A DNA stretch of 64,000 bases from Lytechinus variegatus (taxonomy: Eukaryota; Echinodermata; Echinoidea; Temnopleuroida; Toxopneustidae). The DNA lies in contig NC_054758.1 of the NCBI RefSeq assembly GCF_018143015.1, forward strand, positions 16,842,001 to 16,906,000. Direction: 5' to 3'. The position numbers were made by a program, and so were the translations under genes. Positions 22,505 through 32,100 of the stretch are shown in pieces (position 1 is the stretch's first letter; every line of letters begins with the position of its first letter). The notes under the pieces are model-generated. The model saw only the letters and a list, made by a program, of their open reading frames with translations, made no database searches and had not been told where the DNA came from.

Positions 22505-22735
22505 TAATTGTATATATATATATATATATAAAACTAAAAATAAAAATAAAATATAATATAGTTTTTATATAAATAAAAACTATATTAAAATAAATATTTC
22601 AATATAGTTTTAATATATTTTATATTTTATTATAATAAAATATAATATAGTTTTATATAAATAAAAACTATATTGGCTTTGAAAGCATTACCATTTATCT
22701 TCAGCATATTTTATATATATATATATATATGGGTA
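22505..22735. repeat. Very AT-rich segment with (AT)n and AT hairpins
   Basis: (TA)n at both ends surrounds repeated 'AATATAGTTTTTATATAAAT' and its complement, which can form several AT-only hairpins. Confidence 0.6.
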
Positions 22736-22863
22736 AAGTTATACATGTACAACAGCCTTGGCAACTCTTTTATTTAAATATTGTATAGAAATTGATGAAG
22801 CGAACAATGGTAGGCGTAGCTTAAATAAAGGTTCCCCAGAGCTATCTACCCTTTGGAAAAATT

Positions 22864-22888
<25 letters not shown>

Positions 22889-22897
<9 letters not shown>

Positions 22898-23306
22898 CGA
22901 AGAAGCTCAAAAAGCATTGAAGCGGGAGACGTAGCCTGGATTTCTTCAACTTTTTATTAATACAAGCTTTCGGCCATTTAGTTCGGCCTTCTTCAGGTAT
23001 CTGAAGATGTAAAAGACATAATGGCTTTACATGTAATATGCATATATTTGGATTAATTTACTAAATAGAGGTATATCTTAAAAGAATATGTTTTACATGT
23101 AAAACATATTCTTTTAAGATATACCTCTATTTAGTAAATTAATCCAAATATATGCATATTACATGTAAAGCCATTATGTCTTTTACATCTTCAGATACCT
23201 GAAGAAGGCCGAACTAAATGGCCGAAAGCTTGTATTAATAAAAAGTTGAAGAAATCCAGGCTACGTCTCCCGCTTCAATGCTTTTTGAGCTTCTTCGCCA
23301 ATATAT
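22889..23306. repeat. Perfect 418-bp palindrome (two 209-bp arms, no spacer)
   Basis: The sequence is its own reverse complement around the centre between 23097 and 23098 (inside ACATGT); I found no mismatch along the arms, and symmetry breaks at 22888/23307. Both sides abut (AT)n microsatellite. Each arm contains 'CTGAAGAAGGCC', a 9-nt loop, then 'GGCCGAAAGC', a motif I associate with Penelope-like element ends. It may be a tail-to-tail insertion, a foldback element or an assembly artefact. Confidence 0.85.
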
Positions 23307-23351
23307 CACTCACTGAAGCACCCACGCAATGTTTAGGTCCTTGCTCATCAC

Positions 23352-23356
<5 letters not shown>

Positions 23357-23386
<30 letters not shown>
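23357..23386. repeat. (AT)n microsatellite
   Basis: About 15 uninterrupted AT dinucleotides, 50 bp beyond the palindrome. Confidence 0.9.
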
Positions 23387-23390
<4 letters not shown>

Positions 23391-23929
23391 ATAAATCAAT
23401 GGCGATTCTATGTTCGAAGGGGACACAAACCAAACTTGAAATCATCGAAGGAAACTTTGTAATAAAATACAAAAGAAAAATGACGTTAACTGCTCTCTAA
23501 TTCGCACATCAACCACAGACTATGTATATCATATCAACGTTTACAGGTTTAGCAAAAACCGAAAGGGCAATTCAATAAAATGATCAACCTTTTTGAACGT
23601 CCGACCCCTATTTTTCTCAAATCTTACTTCACTTCAGAAGCTCACCAAGTCATGTTCCTTTGAGAGCATTACAGAATGTCAAAAGAATGAGAAATCAAAG
23701 ACAGAAAATTTCATGAACGTCTTACATAATTATAGAGGATCGGACATACATATTTTATGGAATTAACCAAAAGTAAAATAACTTCATATACAAACGACTT
23801 TGATCAGTTTTAGGGCCTTTCTTATTATCTATCTTTTTTAATAAATAAACCATTGTTATGACAGTCAGCGCATGACGTGATTTTAATTAGCCATCAACAA
23901 CCTGCATAATTAACACCCATGTTGAGCAT
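23387..23929. other. Intergenic, no recognised feature
   Basis: AT-rich, with no repeats or coding signal recognised. Confidence 0.35.
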
Positions 23930-23931
23930 TA

Positions 23932-24106
23932 CACAGTAAAACATAACACGTTTTAAGCCCGTCCCGTAAACAAGTTGTTTAAACTTTTAATCAACTTTTT
24001 TGAAATTGTTAAAAATGTTTAGAGAACTTGTTTATAAATTTAAACAATAGTTGTTACAGTTATGAGACTAAACAACCCTTAAATTTTAGACAGTGTTCTT
24101 ACAGTG
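23932..24106. mobile_element. TA-flanked MITE, 175 bp
   Basis: It runs CACAGTAAAACAT...TTCTTACAGTG with TA on both sides (23930-23931, 24107-24108). The inside has GTTTAAAC-like inverted blocks similar to 14021-14249. Confidence 0.65.
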
Positions 24107-24111
24107 TAACA

Positions 24112-24228
24112 GGTAATTATAAAATGCCATAACTTTCATTTTGTACAAATGGAATTTCAGCGTCAAGTTTGCTTAATTTTCTTTAGTTATTCATGTCATC
24201 TTGTTGTTGCGGGTGGACTTGACCTTTG
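24112..24228. mobile_element. Fragment of a TTAA-family MITE right arm
   Basis: 'AAAATGCCATAACTTTC' followed by 'GGGTGGACTTGACCTTT' matches the right arm of 8180-8783. Confidence 0.5.
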
Positions 24229-24284
24229 AAAAGCATCGATATTGGGTTAACCATAATGTACATAGTCAAGGTAAACTGCAGATT

Positions 24285-24660
24285 CGTCTATTGCCAATTC
24301 GTCCACTCATCACTTGGTGTACCTTCATTTAGTCTAATGCCATTCCGTCCATCAACATTTCGTCTAACAACCATTTGGTCCAATAATCACTTCGTCTAAT
24401 CACTAGTTCGTCTTTGACCATTTCGTCTCATAACCAGTTGGTCTAGTACCCATTTTCTTTTCATTCATTTCGCCTAATTAACACTTATCCAAATACACAA
24501 AATGGATTATGTACTACATGGCTATTCAATCAACTGGTTATTAGACCAAATGGTGAGTGGACAAAATGGCATTTAGACCATGTGGATATTGGACGAACTG
24601 ATGGTAGACCAAATGATAGTAGACGAGTTGGCAATTGGGCGAATTGGCATTAGACCAATT
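24285..24660. repeat. Foldback built of short GTCTAAT/CCATTTGGTC sub-repeats
   Basis: The left half repeats units like 'TTCGTCTAAT', 'CCATTTGGTC' and 'CATTTCGTCT' about every 20 bp. The right half carries their complements ('ATTAGACCAAATGG', 'GGACGAACTG'). A second copy is at 51517-51892 and a fragment at 41560-41690. It ends about 75 bp from the stop codon of gene 2. Confidence 0.7.
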
Positions 24661-24733
24661 CAAAATAAGCCCATCGATTGATTTAGGGTAAAATTGCTAG
24701 TACACTCGCCCATATGTTCAAAGAATATATAGG

Positions 24734-26188
24734 TTATTCCTCATCATTATCCTCATCATCATCATCGTCATCATCTTCGTCATCGTCGTCATCATCGTCG
24801 TAATCACTCCCCAACATCGACATCAAACTTTCCCTTTTACCATCTCCTTGATCTGATTGTTTCGATTTAAAAGACGCCATACTCTCCAGTCTGTTTGAGA
24901 GTGTCTTGCCTAACCCTTTCTGACCCCTCCCAGCTCTCTCCTTACGTGTACCATGGAATGCGATCATAGAGTAATCAACAAAATTTTCCCTCTTCTCCGA
25001 TTTCTCTCTCTGTCTCTCTTCCATTCGTTTCCTCATCATCAGGAACTTCTCCTTGTCAGTCAGTTTCGGTTTTTCCTCTTCCGGCGGCGGTGGTGGTGGT
25101 GTTTGTGGTTTCGTCACTATGGTAACAGGCGATTCTCGATCGCTAGAAACGGATATTGATCGGTTATCCGGACGAGGTGATGCTGGCGGTAACGAAGGCG
25201 GTAACAACGGTAACCGGTTTTCGGGTTCGATTTCTACCGCTTCCTCCGGTTCGGCCACAGAGGGCGCTTTACTTGAAGTCTTTGATTTTGTCGATTTCGA
25301 CGACTTTGGTCTTTCTTTCTTGACGGTTTTCTTAGTTTTGACTGGTTTTGCAGGAGGCGGTGGAGATGGCGGCGGTAAAACATCCGCCTGGGTTATGGCG
25401 GGTTCATCCATCATCATAGGGGGTTCGATATCACTATCGTTATCATAGCTATCGTCACTATTGTTCTTCTGTCGTCTGCGGAACTTAACCCTGCGCGATT
25501 TGTTCGTACGTAGGAAGTCCACACGCTGTTTGTTCTTTTCATGCGCACCGTCCACGCAACACGCTTCGCAGGTTCGTCGGAAGTGTGTCGGAGAATGCGA
25601 CGGTGCGCGTCGTCTGCGCTTCTCCTTATCTCGCCTTTCCTCTATTTTCTTCTCTTCCTCCTCGACGTTGATGTTCAAAACATCCCAATCGTTGATGCGA
25701 GCCTGAATGTATCGAATATCGAAGTCGAGATCGACGTGGGGACGCGGATTCGTCAAATCCAACGCTTCAAATGTGGCAAGGGGTTCGCTGTTGGCAATCG
25801 TCATACTCTCGATAACTTCCGAAGTTTCGTCATTTTCCAATTCTCTTTTCACCATGTCTTTATACCAATCCTCCGATCCCCGCTCGTCAATTTTCAACCG
25901 AAGTCCCTCGTCCATGGCGGAGTTTTCGCGGGCTGTCTGTCCGTCAAGTTGCTGTCTGACCGAGCGCAATTTCTTGCATAGCGCGACGTCGAGTTGCTCC
26001 TTCGCGTTGATGAGCCGGCGGTAGGTGGGCGAGTTGCTGCGAGAATGGTAACCATATTTTGAAATCTCAACCACGACTTCTCGGGTTGATTCTCGGTGAG
26101 GTCTTTTCTGAGATGTGGTCGATTCCCGTCCCGATGTGATCGAATTGAGGCGGGGCGATATTTTGGGTGATCCGTTGACGATTCTCAC
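24734..26188 (-). CDS. Gene 2, terminal coding exon 3
   Basis: The acceptor CATGTAG precedes GTG AGA ATC (VRIVNGSPK) in phase 0; 484 codons run to a TAA stop. It holds the helical, Cys-cluster, Pro-rich, Lys-rich and Asp/Glu-tail regions. A 484-codon open frame with CpG-rich codons inside AT-rich DNA is strong evidence of coding. Confidence 0.85.
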   Translation of the reverse strand: MRIVNGSPKISPRLNSITSGRESTTSQKRPHRESTREVVVEISKYGYHSRSNSPTYRRLINAKEQLDVALCKKLRSVRQQLDGQTARENSAMDEGLRLKIDERGSEDWYKDMVKRELENDETSEVIESMTIANSEPLATFEALDLTNPRPHVDLDFDIRYIQARINDWDVLNINVEEEEKKIEERRDKEKRRRRAPSHSPTHFRRTCEACCVDGAHEKNKQRVDFLRTNKSRRVKFRRRQKNNSDDSYDNDSDIEPPMMMDEPAITQADVLPPPSPPPPAKPVKTKKTVKKERPKSSKSTKSKTSSKAPSVAEPEEAVEIEPENRLPLLPPSLPPASPRPDNRSISVSSDRESPVTIVTKPQTPPPPPPEEEKPKLTDKEKFLMMRKRMEERQREKSEKRENFVDYSMIAFHGTRKERAGRGQKGLGKTLSNRLESMASFKSKQSDQGDGKRESLMSMLGSDYDDDDDDDEDDDDDDDEDNDEE

Positions 26189-29100
26189 CTACATGAAAAC
26201 AAAAGAAAAATGCACAAGGGTGATTTCCAGTCCGGTGTTGGCCTTGGTGTTGGTGTTAGTGTTGAAATGTGGATTGCTTCCCCTAGTTCCAAAACTTATT
26301 CAGAGTTTGTAAAACTGATCCATATCACATAATTGACATCTCAACAATTAGTGAGTGACTTTTCAGGACCATATTCATTTTATGGACCATATTCATTTTA
26401 TTTTAATCGGGTAAAAATTGACCTAACACCAACACCAAAAGGTCAACACTGAACTTGAAATCACCCAGTATGATTAATATGGGGCTTCATACACGTAGAT
26501 TTTTTATCATTTTATTATAATTTTCTAGATGTCAATTGTTCATTAATCTCAACATCGAACATAACTATGACTACATAATCGGCCTATAATAATATGTGCA
26601 GGCAAAAAGAGATATGGTAAAATATACTGTGACGGTATGGATAAATGTTTATATCAAATCATAGATATATTAATTTACAAAACATAAAATTGAATGTTTA
26701 AGTCAACGAATATATATAGATGAATAAAACTCGATCAAATGAAATCCAAACTATATTTGATATAACACATTTCTTCAATCAGTGGTATTGATATTGACAA
26801 TGTAAGACCAAAGGGTAAGGTACATTCCCATCGAAGTAAAACTTGTCTGATGGCAGCTTTGTGGGGCCTTGCAACAAGATACTGCGTTAATATTTTCAGC
26901 TAAAACTATAATGAATTACGGGAGCTTAAAAGTGCCACAATGACGATCAGATAACGAAATATTGGATCTCATCAAGCCTTCATCCGTTAGGAAAAATGAT
27001 CAAATGTCAGGATCTCGAATGTCAATATTTTTTATAGTAGAACAGATGATCAGGGCCCTGTTGCACAAAGAGTTACGATTGATCCGATCAATCGTAACTC
27101 TATGGAAATCCATTAGTGTCATAATTTTTTCTACGAAAAAATTGCACAATGTCCTTTGTAAACAAAGAGAAGCATCATTTCAAAACAAGTGGAATGCCTC
27201 TGGCCGTCTCACCTGCATCACGCGGTTCAATATAGCAGCAGTGCTGACTTTGAATACTACTCTAACTCGCACAAGATGTTCAGTGATACATGGTTACTCT
27301 TATGTCCACTTTTTATGAACTAGACCAATAAACTTACAGAGATTCACAAAAAAAAACCCAACATGGCCAAAGTTCATTGACCTTACATGACCTTTGACCT
27401 TGATCATGTGACCTGAAACTCAAACAGGATATTCAGTGATACTTGATTACTCTTATGTACAAGTTTCATGAATCAGATCCATAAACTTTCAAAGTTATGA
27501 TGGTAATTCAACAGATACACCCAATTCGGCCAAAGTTCATTGACCTTTGACCTTGGTCATGTGACCTGAAACGTGCACAGGATGTTCAGTGATACTTGAT
27601 TACTCTAATGTCCAAGTTTAATGAACTAGACCAATAAACCATCAAAGTTATGATGGTAATTCAACAGATACCCCTGATTCGGCCAGAGTTCATTGACCCT
27701 AAATGACCTTTGACCTTAATCATGAGACCTGAAACTTGCACAAAATTTTCAGTGATGCTTGATGAGTATTATGTCCAAGTTTCATGAATCAGATCCATAA
27801 ACTTTCAAAGTTATGATGGGAATTCAACAGATATCCCCAATTCGGCCAAAGTTCATTGACCCTAAATGACCTTTGACCTTGGTCATGTGACGTGAAACTC
27901 ATGCAGGATGTTCAGTGATACTTGATTAACCTTATGTCCAAGTTTCATGAACTAGGTCCATATATTTTCTAAGTTATGATGACATTTCAAAAACTTAACC
28001 ACAGGTTAAGATTTCGATGTTGATTCCTCCAACATGGTCTAAGTTCATTGACCCTAAATGACCTTTGACCTTGGTCATGTGACATGAAACTCTAATAGGA
28101 TGTTCAGTAATACTTGATTAACCTTATGGCCAAGTTTCATGAACTAGGTCCATATACTTTCTAAGTTATGATGTCATTTCAAAAACTTAACCTCAGGTTA
28201 AGATTTGATGTTGACGCCGCCGCCGCCGCCGCCGTCGGAAAAGCGGCGCCTATAGTCTCACTTTGCTTCGCAGGTGAGACAAAAACAATGAATGCATGAA
28301 TATACATCACAGCTAGAAAATATTATGAACAAACATGCATAATAGATGTTGACGTTGCTGGCCGTCCATAGTTACGATTGATCGGATCAATCGTTACTCT
28401 TTGTACAACAGGACCCAGATATGATATGATCTTGGAGCGACGGTGCCATGACTACATTGTGTAGAAGCTGATTATTATCTCATCATGTCCATATCGTGTC
28501 ATCGGGTGGATGTTTCATGAAAGATGTCAGCACTGACTAAAATTCCTTTAAAACAAAAAAAAATTCTTGCCTTTGATTGGCTGAGAAACACTGGCCTCTG
28601 ACTGTTACCATGGTAACTGTCGGAGAAAGACAACTTGTTAGTGCTGCTGACAACTTTCATGAAACAGTCCACTGCCCTGATCTCATCGAAAAGATAAAGA
28701 TCCAAGATCTCGATATTTGGTCATCTCTACCACAAGATGTCAACATGACAAGATGATTTTCTGGAGCTGGGTGGCACATTTAAGCTCCCATTGTATAGGG
28801 TTTATTCGTAACTCTCAATTAACATGAGTAATTGCAATATAATATGTCTACGTGGTACATACTAAAATATATTGCTGTTTTGTTGGGGGGTTTTTATGTT
28901 TAGGATGATATACGGTCATTCTATCATTTTGTTCCTTCATTCATTATTTTATTCACTCATTCATCTTTCCCTACCTTTAATCTTGGATTATTCGCCAAGC
29001 TGCGAAGAGCCGAGACACGTTGCACCAGACCCTCACAAGACGCACTGACGAGGGCATCAGCTTGCCTCGGTGAACTAGCAGAAATCATCGGCAGACTCGA

Positions 29101-32100
29101 CGTCGAACTGGAAGAAAGCCGCGACATCGAGCGAGAGGAGACGTTCGGCATCGCGCACCAGGAAGACGCTCTCGTGAGCTCCGGTCGAGGTCGTTCGCCC
29201 GTCACGCCGGTGAGGTTGATCTTCGGTGTCCGGAGCTCGCCCACCGTGTGGGATCTCGTCAAGCCGAGCTCGCGGGCGCCGACGTCGGGGCGAGTCTGAC
29301 TTCGAGTGAGTTGTGGAGACGAGAAACCACTGAAGGAGTGGCGGTCTGCAGCGCGGGAGGCCAATCCGTTGTGGATCCAGCTTCTGTGGTCAAATAAAAT
29401 GAAAAGGAGTACGACTCTTTGCATGAAATAAGTCGGTGACAAGTTGGTACATGAGGGTAAAATATTCACGGAATACGACATCAGTATTTAGAAAAATTTA
29501 TTTCAAACATGCAAAAGAACAAAACGGGGAAATGGGCTATCAAATATGTTAGAATTAAAAATAAAATATGTTGATTGAATCAATTGTCGAGACACATAGC
29601 TTGACTCGAGGAAAAGTCAAAGAAATGCTGCAGAAAATAACTTTAAAAAATGCATAGTGATCGACTTACTGCGTAGTCATGGTAACATCTCTCATAAACC
29701 TATATATTCCAAAGTGTGAAACGGTGGATAGTGATACACATGAAATAATCCCACTCCTGACACAATAGTCCGGGATATATTTTCACTATCACTAAGCGAA
29801 GACATCATTTCTAGTATACGACTCGTTTCCAATGATGAATATCAGACATGAAAAAGTTTTGGACCTAAATGTTTTTATAGAATTCTTCTTACAAAGCCTG
29901 CACCCTCACAGGGAGACCTTTCAGTTCATGGTTAGGCAATGTTTCCGTCCTGTGAATTATGCAAAGAAAAAAAATCCATATTTTGTGGTTTCAGGTTTAT
30001 CAGCAGACATAGTTACGCCAGAGCGCCTGGAGACGGCATAGCCCTGAGTCAAGCAAATTTCTCTTAAAATACTCAAATGAATTGGGGTGATTAATCCTTT
30101 CCTATCAGATTAAAATGATCAATGATTTTAAAATGATTCCATGTTAGCAGTAGGTCACATCCTCTTCAGCTATAACAGATTGAATTTTGAGGACATCAGA
30201 TAGGATCGTCCAGAACTGCTCGAGTTCGGCAACCTTTGCGTGTAGCGAGTTTCAGTGAACCGTATCAATCGCCATCCCCGGTCGTCATCCTCTGCTGATA
30301 TACTAACTTTGTACTGAACCGAGAACAAAGTCAACGAAATCCTGCTTCAAAGTTCAATAAAATGATTTTCAACGGACCAACAGAATCAATAACTCCCTTG
30401 AGCGAAAGAAGGTGCCCCTTCATCAAAAGTAATCCAATGAAACTTACGATGGACACTTTAAATGATTTCGGTGTCTTCTACAAGAAGAACAGATCCTGAA
30501 AGGTACGACAACGGTTGTCACGCGCGCCGTCGATGAATCGGTGAAATTATCTAGGTGACACTTCGGCAAGATTGAAGTGATTCCTCGCGTAAACAAAAAG
30601 ATGACCCTTCTACCTGTCTGTGCTTTTCGCTGGCGCAATCTATATTGATTGAGTTGTGTCCGACAACTCTGTTCGTATCTGTTTTTCAAAAGGCGGTCTG
30701 CGCTCAGTTAGGTACAGAAGAAAAGATATTGCCTCCGGCTCTGGGAGTTTCCTTTGATGCAAAAGTTGTGTAACACATCGTCAACACTTTAAGGACTTCA
30801 TGTACGTATTGAATATAGGTGAAAGCGTTGACAAAAGATGATCTTTTGGGTTTTTGCTTCCCATATTACGATCAAGAAAAAAAAATGTACGACTTGAGAA
30901 ATCTTCGCGGATATAAATAGCGAATATTCTTCAGACACTGTTTAAAGTCAGTTAATTGGACTATGAACGGGGCTCATAAACTTTATGACATGGTGTCATA
31001 TTTAGGTCGAAAACTGGGGGAAAATGTCCTGAGAGTACGCGCTCACCCATAAAGAAATAATCTGTATTCAGCGACTCCATTCGAGTCTTAATTCTTTTTA
31101 CAAATCACATACCAGTTAATCGTGGAAGGTATAAGGCTTTACCAACAACACGTCAGCAATCAAAATGTATCGTCAGAATGTGTATTTTCTACATTATGAG
31201 AAAAAGAAGGTTCCAGTCTGTACCTGAAAAAAATAATTTTCGGTATTATTTTGGGGGTGGAAATGTGTACTTTGGAAAGTCACACAAATATATTGATTAG
31301 ATTGGTGTTGCATGTATTCACTCTATAGAGTATCCATGAAAATTTAGCTCGGCCTAATTTTCGTACAATGAAAGTGTCCTCTCCTTCTAATGAGTAATGC
31401 TATAGTCATGGAGTCGGCAACACCGACTCCGGACCGATCAAATCTATTACGTTAGTATCAATGACAGATGCCATCGGTCCGTTAGGAGTCGGTTATCTTG
31501 GTATAACTGCGGCATCTCAGAATGATATCGATTGGTATTAATGTGTTAGACGATACGCATGATTGGAACATCGCCTATCTTGATATTGATTATCATGTTC
31601 CATGGACAATGGAAGATCGATATTCTGAAGAGGAAAACAAGATATTAGGCTGCCTGGAAGTGATCTGCCAAGTGACTCGGTCGGCGTCTCATGAGGGACA
31701 AGGGTGTCGATTTCCCGACCCTTGGTATATTAAACAGGGGAGTGGGGTAAGGGAGAGGGTGAGGTCTTGTACCCATTGGTATAATTTTATAGGCGAAGGG
31801 GGTAAAGAGATTTACAGGAGGAAAGATTTTTTTCAGGAGAGGCAAGGATGTCTTACATCCATGGCCTTATGCAGCGGGGGGCAGGGGGCAGTTACCCCCT
31901 CCCAAAAAAAGTCGAAAATCAGGTTTTACTGAAATTTTCCTTAAAAATCACCAAAAGTGTGCACGAAATGCTTTAATTTCACTTTCGAATATACATAATG
32001 CCCCCATGAGGAGCTCGATCGCTATTGTCCATTCTCTTTCATTTTTTCCGTAATGTTTTGCTCGTTTAAAGGGTAAATTTCAACTCAACATTGCGTTAAG

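Larger units (their letters stand above)
26920..28790. mobile_element. Outer element of a nested transposon island
   Basis: The ends GGGAGCTTAAAAGTGCCAC and GTGGCACATTTAAGCTCCC are inverted (one mismatch), with looser pairing beyond ('GGATCTCATC' and 'GATCTCATCG'). Most of its length is later insertions: 27053-28416 and 28506-28678. Confidence 0.7.

Noticed and set aside
22889-23306. Calling the palindrome a standard MITE
   Set aside because: It has no unique loop, no identifiable target duplication and complete symmetry; family assignment left open.
30910-30925. TATA box (TATAAATAG) as promoter
   Set aside because: No coding exon or initiator downstream on the + strand; likely chance inside intron 1 of gene 2.
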